Positions 17,387 through 27,355 of a stretch of 64,000 bases of DNA are shown here, in pieces. The notes beneath the pieces were generated by a model, which saw nothing but the letters and a program-made list of their open reading frames with translations, searched no databases and was not told the DNA's origin. The stretch's first letter is position 1; each line of letters starts with the position of its first letter. Position numbers and translations under genes: made by a program. The DNA is taken from NCBI GenBank assembly GCA_036733305.1, contig DAINAT010000004.1:1-64000 (forward strand), given 5' to 3'. This stretch comes from UBA7672 sp036733305. Its GTDB lineage: Bacteria; Pseudomonadota; Alphaproteobacteria; Caulobacterales; Hyphomonadaceae.

Positions 17387-18424
17387 TCAGACGCCTTCGA
17401 GCACGCGTGGGATGCGGAAGACGACGTCTTCCTGCGCGGTGACGACTTCCTCCACGGAAACGGTGAAGCGGGCGCGGCAGGCGGCGATGACGCCCTGCAC
17501 CAGTGTTTCGGGGGCGGACGCGCCGGCCGTGAGGCCGAGCGTCTTCACGCCAGCAAACCATGCCCAGTCGATGTTGTCGGCGGAAGCGATCAGATAGGCC
17601 GCGTTGGCGCCGGAGCGTTCGGCGACTTCCTTGAGGCGAACGGAGTTGGATGAGTTGGCGGCGCCGATGACGAGGACGAGTTCGGCGCTTTCGGCGATCG
17701 CCTTTACCGCTTCCTGGCGGTTCGTCGTGGCGTAGCAGATGTCGTCCTTGCGCGGCTCGGCCAGGTGCGGGAAGCGGCGGCGGAGGGCGGCGACGATGTC
17801 TTTGGTGTCGTCTACGGACAGCGTGGTTTGCGTGACGTAGGCGAGGCGGAGCGGATCGGCGGGCTTGAACGTTTCGGCGTCTTCGACCGTCTCGATCAAG
17901 GTCATGGCCTCGGGGCCGATCTGGCCCATCGTGCCGACGACTTCCGGGTGGCCTTCATGGCCGATCAGCAGGGTGTGGAGGCCGTTGCGTTCATGTCGCT
18001 GGGCTTCGGCGTGGACTTTCGAGACCAGCGGGCACGTGGCGTCGACATAGGTCATGTCGCGGCGCTGGGCCTCGGCGGGGACGACTTTGGGGACGCCGTG
18101 GGCGGAGAAGACCACCGGGCGGTCATCCGGGCATTCTGTGAGTTCCTCGACGAAGACGGCGCCCATGGCCTCCAGGCGCTTCACAACGTGGGCGTTGTGA
18201 ACGATTTCGTGCCGGACGAAGACCGGGGCGCCCCACTTCACCAGGGCCTGTTCCACGATCTGGATGGCCCGGTCTACCCCGGCGCAAAAGCCCCTGGGGG
18301 CCGCCAGAAGCACCTTCAGCGGGGGGCGGGGCGATTCGGAAGGGGTGGAAAAGTCGGGCAAAATTCCGCCTTGTTGCCGGTATGGGCTCTGAGATTGCGT
18401 GGGTCGGTCTTTAGAGGCTATCAC
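17387..18424 (-). CDS. ispH: 4-hydroxy-3-methylbut-2-enyl diphosphate reductase
   Basis: The last step of the MEP isoprenoid pathway, an iron-sulfur reductase making IPP and DMAPP. 345 residues from a GTG start. The three cluster cysteines are in APRGFCAGVDRAI, VDATCPLVSKVH and DICYATTNRQ. HGVPK, GHEGHPEVVGTMGQ and GAANSSNSVRLKEVA are also intact. The N-terminal 35 residues are an extension rich in Ser, Gln and Pro. Its presence shows that this organism makes isoprenoids through MEP, which matters for the HMGR-like gene at 46.3 kb. Confidence 0.97.
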   Translation of the reverse strand: MIASKDRPTQSQSPYRQQGGILPDFSTPSESPRPPLKVLLAAPRGFCAGVDRAIQIVEQALVKWGAPVFVRHEIVHNAHVVKRLEAMGAVFVEELTECPDDRPVVFSAHGVPKVVPAEAQRRDMTYVDATCPLVSKVHAEAQRHERNGLHTLLIGHEGHPEVVGTMGQIGPEAMTLIETVEDAETFKPADPLRLAYVTQTTLSVDDTKDIVAALRRRFPHLAEPRKDDICYATTNRQEAVKAIAESAELVLVIGAANSSNSVRLKEVAERSGANAAYLIASADNIDWAWFAGVKTLGLTAGASAPETLVQGVIAACRARFTVSVEEVVTAQEDVVFRIPRVLEGV

Positions 18425-18485
18425 GCACCGTGAAAATGTCGCCGCCTTGGCGCTTATCCAAGGGGCCCTGCGTCAGGATGTGCCA

Positions 18486-19076
18486 GTGAAGCGTTTTGTG
18501 CCTGCCCGTCTTGTACCTGCAAGTCTGGGCCTGTCGGCCATGCTGCTCGCCAGCGGTTGTGCTGCCGTCGAGGCGCTGGATACCACCCCGAACGTGGGCC
18601 CGTGCCCTGTGGCGGGCGTGCTGTATGACGCCAGCCGTCTGGTCGAGATCCAAGGGTCGGAGCGGCATGAGAATGTCGGCTTCACCGGTTCGGTCGAGGG
18701 CGTGAAGAGCTTCTGCCGGTACAAGGGCGGTGACCCGATCGCCATGGACCTGGATATCAGCTTCGCCTTCGGTAAAGGGCCCAAGGCTGAAGGGGCAACC
18801 AAGAGCTATCCGGTGTTCGTGTCGGTTACCCGCCGCGACCGCAGCGTGCTGGCCAAGGAAACGTTCACCATCAACGTGGCCTTCCCGCCCGGGAAAGACA
18901 TCGTGCGCCTGACCGAGAACATTCCGGGGATCATTATCCCGCGCGCCAATGACACGGTTTCAGGCACGAACTTCGAGGTGATTGTCGGCTTTGACCTGAC
19001 GCCGGAGCAGATCGCTTACAACCGATCGGGCACCCGCTTCACGATCAACGTTGCACCCCCCGCCAAGCCGCAGTAG
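18486..19076 (+). CDS. Conserved outer-membrane-type lipoprotein, hypothetical
   Basis: 196 residues starting at a GTG with AGGA 7 nt upstream; no ATG gives a sensible leader. The leader is lipobox-type (LGLSAMLLASGCAAVEA, Cys25). The mature part is strand-rich: GFTGSVEGVKSFCRYKGGDP, AMDLDISFAFGKGP, YPVFVSVTRRDRSVLAKET, IPGIIIPRANDTVSG. I know similar conserved lipoproteins in Caulobacterales next to argS but no function. It lies 33 bp before argS on the same strand and may be cotranscribed. It is divergent from ispH. Confidence 0.75.
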   Translation: MKRFVPARLVPASLGLSAMLLASGCAAVEALDTTPNVGPCPVAGVLYDASRLVEIQGSERHENVGFTGSVEGVKSFCRYKGGDPIAMDLDISFAFGKGPKAEGATKSYPVFVSVTRRDRSVLAKETFTINVAFPPGKDIVRLTENIPGIIIPRANDTVSGTNFEVIVGFDLTPEQIAYNRSGTRFTINVAPPAKPQ

Positions 19077-19109
19077 TCCGGCGAGGCTCATCCGCCTCCG
19101 GACTTCGAT

Positions 19110-20882
19110 ATGACGCAGAACAAAGATCTCGCCGGCCTTCTGTCGGACGCTGCAGGCGCGGCGTTCGTTGCGCTTGGGCTTGAGGCGTCGCTGGGCGCCG
19201 TGCGTCGTTCGGACCGGCCGGATCTGGCGGACTTCCAGTGCAATGGCGCGATGGCTGGTGCGAAGAAGCTGGGCAAGAACCCGCGCGAGATTGCAACGAG
19301 CGTGGTCGATGCGCTGAAGGGGTCGTCGCTTGTCGCCGGCTGCGAAGTGGCGGGACCGGGCTTTATCAACATCAAACTGTCGGCGGATGGACTGAACAAG
19401 CGCGCGGCAGAGATTGCGGCGGACGAACGTTCGGGTGCCTGGACCGTGGAAACACCGCGGCGCGTCGTGATGGATTTCGGCGGCTGGAACGTCGCGAAGG
19501 AAATGCACATCGGCCACCTGCGCTCGACGGTGATCGGGGATTCGCTGCAGCGGCTGTTCCGCTTCATGGGCGACAGCGTGACGAGCGACGTGCACCTCGG
19601 TGACTGGGGCTTGCAGATGGGCCAGCTGATCAACGAGGTGAAGCTGGAGCAGCCGGGCCTGCCGTATTTCGACGCGAGCTTCACGGGCCCGTACCCTGAG
19701 CAAAGCCCGGTGACGATGGACGATCTCGGACGGCTGTATCCGCTGGCGTCCGGCAAGTCGAAGACGGATGAGGCGCGGCGCAACGAAGACCGCGCGGCGA
19801 CGCAGGAGCTGCAGTCGGGGCGGCCGGGCTATCGCGCACTGTGGAAGCACTTCTGCAACGTCACGCGCGTGGGGCTGGAGCGCGAGTGCAAGAGCCTCGG
19901 CGTGACGTTCGACCTGTGGAAGGGCGAGTCTGACGCCGAGCCATTCATTCCGCAGATCGTGGACGATCTGAAGTCGCGCGGGATTTCGGAATTCGATCAG
20001 GGCGCCTGGATCGTGCGCGTGGCGCGCGAGAGCGACAAGAAAGAGATGCCGCCGATCATCCTCGTGAACCGGGATGGCGCGATCGGCTATCACGGCTCGG
20101 ATCTTGGCACGATCGTGGATCGCAAGCAGAGCATTGATCCGCAACTGTCGCTCTACATCGTTGACCAGCGGCAGGCGTTGCACTTCGAGCAGGTGTTCCG
20201 CGCGAGCGACCGTGCGGGCTATTTGCCGGAGAAGGAGCTGGAGCATCTCGGCTTCGGCACGGTGAACGGTCCGGACGGCAAGCCGTTCAAGACGCGCGAT
20301 GGTGGGACGCTGAAGTTGCAGGCGTTCATCGCGCAGGCGGATGAAGTCGCGACGGCGCGAATGAAGGAAGCCGAGCTTGGTTCGGATGTTTCCGAGGCCG
20401 AGCAACAAGACATTGCGCACAAGGTGGCGGTGGCAGCGATCAAGTTCTCCGATCTCTCCAACGTGCGGACGACGAACTACATCTTCGATCTTGAGCGCTT
20501 CGTGTCGTTCGAGGGCAAGACGGGGCCGTATCTGTTGTACGCGGCTGTGCGCGTGAAGTCGCTGGCGCGGCGCGCTGCGGCTGAGGGCGTGAAGGCTGGG
20601 CCGATCACGGTGGAGCTGGACGCGGAGCGCGCTCTGGTTCTCGCGCTGGACGGTTTCAACGATGCTCTGCGTGGCGCATACGAGAAGCGCATGCCGCATA
20701 TCCTGTGTGAGCATGCCTATGCGCTGGGGCAGGCATTCTCCGGCTTCTATGCGGCGGCGCCGATCCTTGTCGAAAGCGATCCGGTGAAGAAGGCGTCACG
20801 TCTGGCGCTGGCGCTGGCGACGCTGAAGCAGCTCGAAATTGTGCTGGGATTGATCGGCATTGATGTGCCGGACCGGATGTAG
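19110..20882 (+). CDS. argS: Arginyl-tRNA synthetase
   Basis: 590 residues, class I. Charges tRNA-Arg in the cytoplasm. The N-terminal additional domain (SDRPDLADFQCNGAMAGAKK) is followed by the catalytic core with the HIGH motif in KEMHIGHLRSTVIGDSLQR and DVHLGDWGLQMGQL, later VDQRQALHFEQVFRA. The KMSKS equivalent is replaced by a looser KTRDGGTLKL stretch, as in many bacterial ArgRS. A helical anticodon-binding domain (about 460-590) includes YLLYAAVRVKSLARRAA and ends GLIGIDVPDRM. The yjaB-like gene starts 2 bp after the stop. Confidence 0.97.
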   Translation: MTQNKDLAGLLSDAAGAAFVALGLEASLGAVRRSDRPDLADFQCNGAMAGAKKLGKNPREIATSVVDALKGSSLVAGCEVAGPGFINIKLSADGLNKRAAEIAADERSGAWTVETPRRVVMDFGGWNVAKEMHIGHLRSTVIGDSLQRLFRFMGDSVTSDVHLGDWGLQMGQLINEVKLEQPGLPYFDASFTGPYPEQSPVTMDDLGRLYPLASGKSKTDEARRNEDRAATQELQSGRPGYRALWKHFCNVTRVGLERECKSLGVTFDLWKGESDAEPFIPQIVDDLKSRGISEFDQGAWIVRVARESDKKEMPPIILVNRDGAIGYHGSDLGTIVDRKQSIDPQLSLYIVDQRQALHFEQVFRASDRAGYLPEKELEHLGFGTVNGPDGKPFKTRDGGTLKLQAFIAQADEVATARMKEAELGSDVSEAEQQDIAHKVAVAAIKFSDLSNVRTTNYIFDLERFVSFEGKTGPYLLYAAVRVKSLARRAAAEGVKAGPITVELDAERALVLALDGFNDALRGAYEKRMPHILCEHAYALGQAFSGFYAAAPILVESDPVKKASRLALALATLKQLEIVLGLIGIDVPDRM

Positions 20883-20884
20883 CC

Positions 20885-21331
20885 ATGCGCATCCGGCCGT
20901 CGACGAGCGAAGACGGCGCGCGGGTTGTTGAAATCTGGCGGAACGCCGTTCAGGCGACGCATGATTTCCTGTCGCCGGCGGACCTGGCAGCGATCGACGC
21001 GCAGGTTGAGCAGTTCCTGCCGAAAACGCCGCTGTTGCTGGTGATCGATGAGGAAGATCGTCCGGCAGGCTTCATGGGTATGACCGGTCACAAGGTGGAC
21101 TCGCTGTTCATCGATCCAATGCTGCGTGGCGGTGGGATTGGCCGCTTGCTGATCGAGCATGCCGCGATGCTCTATGCTTCGCTGACTGTCGATGTGAACG
21201 AGCAGAACGCGCAGGCCGTTGGCTTCTACGAGCGCATGGGCTTTGTTCAGACCGGGCGTTCGGACACGGACGATCAAGGGCGTCCCTATCCGCTGATCCA
21301 TATGCGGCTGGGGACGGTTAGCGAGGGATGA
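20885..21331 (+). CDS. yjaB: GNAT acetyltransferase, YjaB-like
   Basis: 148 residues closely resembling E. coli YjaB: IRPSTSEDGARVVEIWRNAV, QATHDFLSPADLAAID, SLFIDPMLRGGGIGRLLIEH (acetyl-CoA pyrophosphate loop), LTVDVNEQNAQAVGFYERMG and GRSDTDDQGRPYPLIHM. YjaB has been reported as a protein-lysine acetyltransferase. It starts 2 bp after argS and its stop overlaps the next GNAT start in an ATGA, so argS-yjaB-GNAT is one operon. Confidence 0.9.
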   Translation: MRIRPSTSEDGARVVEIWRNAVQATHDFLSPADLAAIDAQVEQFLPKTPLLLVIDEEDRPAGFMGMTGHKVDSLFIDPMLRGGGIGRLLIEHAAMLYASLTVDVNEQNAQAVGFYERMGFVQTGRSDTDDQGRPYPLIHMRLGTVSEG

Positions 21332-21792
21332 GCATGCTGAGCGTGCGGGTGGATGATCTGAGCGGCGCAGAGATACAGGCGCTGGTGAAGCGGCACCTCG
21401 CGGGCATGCATGAGAATTCGCCGCCTGAAAGTGTGCATGCGCTCGATCTCGACAAGTTGCGGCAGCCAGGCGTGACGTTCTGGTCCGGTTGGTCAGGCGA
21501 TCAGATCGCTGTCATGGGCGCCCTGAAGCGGCTTGATGCTGCGAATGGCGAGATCAAGTCGATGCGCGTGGCCGATGCGTTTCTCGGCAAGGGCGCTGGC
21601 AGGGCGATGCTGGAGCATATCGTGGCCGAGGCGCGCGCGATGGGCATCGGTACGCTGTGGCTGGAGACGGGCTCGACGGATGCGTTCGTGCCGGCGCTGA
21701 AGTTGTATGAGAGCGCGGGGTTCGAGGTGTGTGGACCGTTCGGTGGCTATACGCTCGATCCGTTCAGCGTGTTCATGAAGCGGGATTTGTAG
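21328..21792 (+). CDS. GNAT acetyltransferase, YsnE-like
   Basis: 154 residues. The pattern LDLDKLRQPGVTFWSGWSGD, IAVMGALKRLDAANGEIKSM, FLGKGAGRAMLEHIVAEARA (CoA loop), LWLETGSTDAFVPALKLYES and DPFSVFMKRDL matches the YsnE/PhnO-like GNAT group of bacilli and proteobacteria. The acceptor substrate is unknown. It is translationally coupled to yjaB by an ATGA overlap. Confidence 0.88.
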   Translation: MSMLSVRVDDLSGAEIQALVKRHLAGMHENSPPESVHALDLDKLRQPGVTFWSGWSGDQIAVMGALKRLDAANGEIKSMRVADAFLGKGAGRAMLEHIVAEARAMGIGTLWLETGSTDAFVPALKLYESAGFEVCGPFGGYTLDPFSVFMKRDL

Positions 21793-21820
21793 GCGGACAC
21801 CGCACGATGGATGCGGGATC

Positions 21821-21877
21821 GTAGGGTGCATCTTGATGCACCTATGCACGGTCGCGGTGCATCAAGATGCACCCCAC
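21821..21877. repeat. Intergenic palindrome, family B
   Basis: Arms GTAGGGTGCATCTTGATGCA and TGCATCAAGATGCACC..CAC, with a short GC-rich spacer. It lies between the convergent ends of the GNAT and DUF4287 genes. Confidence 0.9.
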
Positions 21878-21890
21878 TTCGAGCGCGGAG

Positions 21891-22208
21891 TTACTTCTTT
21901 TTTTTCGCCGTCGATTTCTTGGCAGGCGCTTTCGCGGCGTTCTTCGCGGGCCCCTTTACAGCTGGCTTGGCTATTGTTTGCGCGGAGCCGCCATTGCCGG
22001 GGAGAAGCCAGATCGCGGTCACCGCATTGGCGTGGCCGTGGCCCAGACCGCACTTCTCCATCAGGTGTGACCGTAGCTCACCGTGCTTCTTGAGGCCCGA
22101 CTTCGACAGGACGAGGGAGAAGTCCTCGTAGGTCTTGCCGGATGCCTGTTCAGCGTTGGTGAGATAGGTCTGGAAGCCCTTGTGGAGTTTTGTTCGGTCC
22201 AGAGCCAT
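21891..22208 (-). CDS. DUF4287 protein with Lys/Ala-rich tail
   Basis: 105 residues. The N-terminal 65 match DUF4287 (HKGFQTYLTNAEQASGKTYE, FSLVLSKSGLKKHGE, HLMEKCGLGHGHANAVTAIW). The C-terminal 35 residues are low-complexity and basic (AKNAAKAPAKKSTAKKKK), like histone H1-type tails that bind nucleic acid. The coding start is 15 bp after the M28 peptidase stop, so they are probably cotranscribed, although no functional link is apparent. Confidence 0.85.
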   Translation of the reverse strand: MALDRTKLHKGFQTYLTNAEQASGKTYEDFSLVLSKSGLKKHGELRSHLMEKCGLGHGHANAVTAIWLLPGNGGSAQTIAKPAVKGPAKNAAKAPAKKSTAKKKK

Positions 22209-22223
22209 TTCTGTTTCTCTCGA

Positions 22224-23957
<1,734 letters not shown>

Positions 23958-24051
23958 CTACGTCTCCTTGAAAGTGCGGGCACAGTATCCCGCGATGGAA
24001 ACGGAGCAAGGGAGGGTTAGATGCGAAATGGCCCTTACGCAGAGCTAAACT

Positions 24052-24081
24052 TAAAAGGCCCAACGCTTGCGCGCTGGGCCT
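24052..24081 (-). terminator. Rho-independent terminator of the GDT1/TMEM165 operon
   Basis: On the minus strand an 11-bp stem (AGGCCCAGCGC with GCGTTGGGCCT, one G-T wobble) closes a GCAA tetraloop and is followed by TTTTAAG. It lies about 70 bp after the last minus-strand stop at 24151. Confidence 0.85.
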
Positions 24082-24150
24082 CTCAAATCCGGATGGCGTT
24101 TCCGAACGTGGGTTCTTCAACTCCAGCCAGTTCAGCAGAGAAACGGCGGA

Positions 24151-24312
24151 TTAGCCGATTGGTTCCGGGGCCATGGGGGCCAGATTCAGCGATGCGTTGT
24201 GAGGCTCCGCCAGCACGTCCGCGGCGACCCAGAGGATAACGGCGCCGACGATCAGTATTGCGCCGAATATGGCGAGGCGAACGAGGCCCTCAGGCTGTTT
24301 CTCAGAAGACAT
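24151..24312 (-). CDS. Small single-pass membrane protein (53 aa)
   Basis: 53 residues: a short polar start (MSSEKQPEGLVR), one TM helix (LAIFGAILIVGAVILWVAAD) and a polar tail (NASLNLAPMAPEPIG). The ATG overlaps the end of the transporter gene by 11 bp, and GGGAG lies 7 nt upstream within that gene, so it looks translationally coupled. With the riboswitch at the front and a terminator behind, it belongs to the manganese-responsive unit. A role as a partner of the transporter is inference from position; the family is unknown to me. Confidence 0.7.
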   Translation of the reverse strand: MSSEKQPEGLVRLAIFGAILIVGAVILWVAADVLAEPHNASLNLAPMAPEPIG

Positions 24313-24871
24313 TGAAGGCTCCCAGTACAATCCAGATACCAATCAGGGCGAACAGCACGGCTGCGCCCATGCGAACGTATTTCAGCGGAACGACGCGTGT
24401 GACGGCTTCGCCGAGGAAAACGGCGGGGACGTTGGCGAGCATCATGCCGATCGTCGTACCGATGGTGACGAAGACGATGTCGTGGAAACGCGCTGCGAGC
24501 AGCGACGTGGCGATCTGCGTCTTGTCGCCGATCTCGACGAAGAAGAAGGCGATGAGCGTGGTCAGGAACACGCTACCCATCGAACGCTTGGCTGCGCCTT
24601 CGTCTTCCTTGTCAGGGATCAATGCCCACGCCGCCATGATCACGAAGGCGACGCCGACGATGATCTGGAAGGTCGGGCCCGTGAGCCATTGCGAGATGAA
24701 GTAGCCCAGCGTTGCAGCGGCCGCGTGGTTCAGCAGCGTGGCGGCGAGAATGCCGAGGATAATGGGGACCGGCTTGCGGAACTTGGCCGCGAGCACGATG
24801 GCGAGCAGTTGCGTCTTGTCGCCGATCTCGGCGATAGCGACGACCGCGGTCGAAATCCAGATTGCTTCCAT
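24302..24871 (-). CDS. GDT1/TMEM165 (UPF0016) family cation transporter, probable Mn exporter
   Basis: 189 residues, about six TM helices in two homologous halves, each with the diagnostic motif: VVAIAEIGDKTQLLAIVLAA near residue 15 and FFFVEIGDKTQIATSLLAAR near 115. The acidic residues of the two EIGDKT motifs form the cation path. Bacterial members (MneA/MntX-type) export Mn2+. The frame is open to 24940, but that stretch runs through the riboswitch expression-platform hairpin, so I place the start at the ATG at 24871. A yybP-ykoY-type riboswitch precedes it, which supports manganese control. Confidence 0.92.
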   Translation of the reverse strand: MEAIWISTAVVAIAEIGDKTQLLAIVLAAKFRKPVPIILGILAATLLNHAAAATLGYFISQWLTGPTFQIIVGVAFVIMAAWALIPDKEDEGAAKRSMGSVFLTTLIAFFFVEIGDKTQIATSLLAARFHDIVFVTIGTTIGMMLANVPAVFLGEAVTRVVPLKYVRMGAAVLFALIGIWIVLGAFNVF

Positions 24872-24900
24872 GAGACGTCCAGGGGCCGCGACACTGACAC

Positions 24901-25060
24901 GACGATGCCGCGCTTCCATGGGCCCAGGCCGGAAGCGCACATCGTCGGTCTCGCCAATTCAGACCTGAAGGTCTGCTGCGCGCGCCATGGGTCCGAAAAC
25001 CCAAGTGTGTTGACGCGTGCTCCGCTGGGGTTGCGGACGGCTACTCCCCGAACAGGGCGT
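24901..25060 (-). promoter_or_regulatory. yybP-ykoY (Mn2+) riboswitch with expression-platform hairpin
   Basis: On the minus strand the leader carries the conserved blocks of the class in order: GGGGAGTAGCC (25049-25040 region), GCGTCAACACAC (25016-25005) and GGCGAGACC (24955-24947). Between them are hairpins TCCGC/GCGGA, TGGGT/ACCCA and CAGACC-TTCA-GGTCTG. Right after the aptamer, GACGATG..GCGCTTCC pairs with GGAAGCGC..CATCGTC (24946-24901), a long hairpin without a T-run, which may control translation or act with Rho. The riboswitch class senses Mn2+, matching the exporter downstream. Confidence 0.85.
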
Positions 25061-25082
25061 ATCTGGAGCGATGCGAGAGACG

Positions 25083-25088
25083 AGTCAA
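25083..25088 (-). promoter_or_regulatory. Possible -35 box for the riboswitch transcript
   Basis: Minus-strand TTGACT with a weak CAGATA hexamer 17 nt further on, which would start transcription just before the aptamer. The -10 match is poor, so this is a weak call. Confidence 0.25.
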
Positions 25089-25127
25089 CGTTGCAGACGC
25101 AACTATAATTGCGACTGCTTCTCAGCC

Positions 25128-26081
25128 TTACCAGTTCTCGTCGTGATCGTCGGGAATGTGGTCCAGCGGCATGGGTTGCGGGTCGCCGGGCAGCGGGATG
25201 TAGGCGGTTTCGTGCGGCGGCTGGCTGAACCATGTGTCGGTGAAATTGCCAGCGATGGAGGTGCGCCAGTCGGCCGAAGCTTTCGCGAGTCGCTCCTTCG
25301 AGGATGCGACGAAGTTCCAGTCGAGGAAGCGCGGGCCGTCGAGCGGATCACCGCCCGCGAACATGATGCGCGTCCCTTTGGTCAGCGTAACGGGAAGCGG
25401 TCGCGCCGGATTGAGAACGGCCATCTGTGCTTCGCCGATGGTCGTGTCGCCGATCTTGGCCGAGCCGTTGAGCACGTAGATGCAGAGTTCCGGCGCTTCG
25501 GGAGCTTCGATTGTTGTGTCGCGCTCCGCAGTCAGCACGAGCTGGCAGATGCCGGCTGGAAATTCGACAGGCGAGGTCTGGCCATAGGCAGAGCCCGATA
25601 TCAGCACGCCCGTTGCGCCGCCGGCATCGATGATGGGCAGGACGCTGGCGGGGTAGTGCTGGAAGGTCGGGTCCTGTTCCGCATGGGATTGCGGGAGCGC
25701 GACCCAGGTCTGGATCGCTTCGATGCGGTGGCCCTTCTCGCGCTCCTCAGGCGGGGTACGCTCCGAGTGAACGATGCCGCGGCCGGCGGTCATCCAGTTC
25801 ACCGCGCCGGGGCGGATGGTTTGCTGCGTGCCGAGGCTGTCGCGGTGATCGAGCGCGCCGTCGAACAGCCAGGTGACGGTTGCGAGACCGATATGCGGGT
25901 GAGAGCGGACATCCATGCCCTTGCCGGGCGGCATCTCGGCAGGTCCCAAATGGTCGAAGAATACGAAGGGGCCGACATTGCGCCGATTTGGGAAGGGCAG
26001 CAGACGGCGCACAAAGAAGCCGCCCAGATCGCGCTGGCGGGGCTCGATGATCATTTCGACGTCGTCGGCCATAGGTTCCAT
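25128..26081 (-). CDS. Pirin family bicupin protein
   Basis: 317 residues. The N-terminal cupin has the pirin signature FVFFDHLGPAEMPPGKGMDV, SHPHIGLATVTWLFDGALDH and MTAGRGIVHSERTP; the His residues and the Glu after the third His are the metal ligands. The C-terminal cupin domain (about 170-285) is present. Bacterial pirins include quercetinase-like dioxygenases and metabolic modulators; which applies here is unknown. A second ATG lies three codons downstream. Divergent from the lipoprotein hydrolase gene, with 56 bp between. Confidence 0.92.
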   Translation of the reverse strand: MEPMADDVEMIIEPRQRDLGGFFVRRLLPFPNRRNVGPFVFFDHLGPAEMPPGKGMDVRSHPHIGLATVTWLFDGALDHRDSLGTQQTIRPGAVNWMTAGRGIVHSERTPPEEREKGHRIEAIQTWVALPQSHAEQDPTFQHYPASVLPIIDAGGATGVLISGSAYGQTSPVEFPAGICQLVLTAERDTTIEAPEAPELCIYVLNGSAKIGDTTIGEAQMAVLNPARPLPVTLTKGTRIMFAGGDPLDGPRFLDWNFVASSKERLAKASADWRTSIAGNFTDTWFSQPPHETAYIPLPGDPQPMPLDHIPDDHDENW

Positions 26082-26137
26082 CCCACATGTCTGCGGTTGA
26101 GTATGGACGAGCGCGCGTGGAATGGGAAACTGTACGG

Positions 26138-27271
26138 ATGAAGGAGATTGTTCCCTCCCGTCTCACTTTCGCTCCATCACGCCTCGGGGCGGCGCTGGCA
26201 GCGCTAGTGACACTGCTCGTTGCTGCTTGCGCGCCTCTCCAGCAGGGCGCGCTGGCCTATGATACGCATCCCACGCCCGGTTTTTCGGAGCACTGGTTCA
26301 CATCGTTCGACGGCGCGCGGCTGGGGCTGGATGTCTATGAGCCGCGTGCGGCGGCGCCGGGCATGGGGCCATGTGACAATGGCGGCGGCATCAACATGGC
26401 GACGCCGGCGTCTGCCTGCTCGGCGGCCGCAGCCGTATATCGCGCCGATCCTGATGTGGTGATCGTCGCGGTCCACGGGATGAATGACTATGCTGGTGCG
26501 TTCAGATCAGCGGGCGCGTGGTGGTCGGCCCATGGGGCCAAGGTCTACGCGTATGACCAACGCGGTTTTGGGCGTTCACCGGGCTGGATGATCTGGCCGA
26601 CGCACGACGTGATGCGGAAGGATCTCGAGACTGCAGTTACAGTCGCACGCGCCCGGTATCCGCATGCCAAGATTGCCGTTGTGGGCGAGAGCATGGGGGC
26701 CGCGGTTGCTGTCACGGCGTTTGCCGATGCGACACCGCCGGATGTGGATGCGCTGATCCTGTCAGGGCCGGGCCTGCGCGGGTGGGGTGTGTTGCCGTGG
26801 TATTACAGCGCCAGTCTCTGGGTGAGTTCGCATGTGCGGCCGGGCTGGGTCGTCGTGCCGCCCAAGGGGTTGAACATCGTGGCGACGGACAACAACGCCA
26901 AGCTTCGTGAAATGTGGTTCGACCCGTACGTCCAGAAATCCAATCGGATCGACAGCGTCTATGGCGTGGTGTCGATGATGGAGGAGGCGGACCAGAAGAT
27001 CGATCAGCTTCCGTCCAGGGTGCCGACCCTGATGCTCTATGGGGCCAACGACCAGATCATCCCGCCCGAGGGCGTGGAGCGGGCGGCCAAGCGGATGCCC
27101 CAGCATGTGAAGACGGCCTACTACGAAAAGGGCTACCACATGCTGATGAATGACCTTCAGGCTGAGTCGGTCTGGAGCGATATCCTGGCCTTTATCCGGA
27201 AACCCGATTCCCCCCTGCCTTCAGGGGCTCCGGCGATACCTTTTCGACGCGAGACCGCTGAAAACCGGTGA
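26138..27271 (+). CDS. Alpha/beta hydrolase lipoprotein (monoacylglycerol lipase/lysophospholipase-like)
   Basis: 377 residues. Lipoprotein leader (LAALVTLLVAACAPLQQG; Cys31 from the ATG at 26138). The hydrolase core has VVIVAVHGMNDYAGAFRSAG (oxyanion region), YAYDQRGFGRSPG, the nucleophile elbow IAVVGESMGAAVAV, the late Asp in LMLYGANDQIIPPEGVER and the His in KGYHMLMNDL. This is the Hydrolase_4 (serine aminopeptidase S33/lysophospholipase) family. A Cys-containing insert (GPCDNGGGINMATPASACS) before the core is unusual and may form a disulfide outside the cytoplasm. Confidence 0.88.
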   Translation: MKEIVPSRLTFAPSRLGAALAALVTLLVAACAPLQQGALAYDTHPTPGFSEHWFTSFDGARLGLDVYEPRAAAPGMGPCDNGGGINMATPASACSAAAAVYRADPDVVIVAVHGMNDYAGAFRSAGAWWSAHGAKVYAYDQRGFGRSPGWMIWPTHDVMRKDLETAVTVARARYPHAKIAVVGESMGAAVAVTAFADATPPDVDALILSGPGLRGWGVLPWYYSASLWVSSHVRPGWVVVPPKGLNIVATDNNAKLREMWFDPYVQKSNRIDSVYGVVSMMEEADQKIDQLPSRVPTLMLYGANDQIIPPEGVERAAKRMPQHVKTAYYEKGYHMLMNDLQAESVWSDILAFIRKPDSPLPSGAPAIPFRRETAENR

Positions 27272-27355
27272 AATTTCGCCAATCGAAATCGCCCGAAAAT
27301 TAACCAACGCCCGTTAGGGTATCCAGACTGAGGATTGTCGAGGACTGATGCGCGC

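Noticed and set aside
18960..20714. Long antisense ORF of 584 codons over argS
   Set aside because: It is Arg/His/Leu-rich, has no recognisable domain and mirrors argS codon bias; argS itself is beyond doubt.
24872..24940. Longer N-terminus of the GDT1/TMEM165 transporter
   Set aside because: The extra 23 codons run through the riboswitch hairpin and do not fit the family N-terminus.
27297..27316. CtrA site TTAACC...GTTAGG before the methyltransferase-like gene
   Set aside because: The spacing between the TTAA-like halves is not 7 bp, so it does not fit the consensus.
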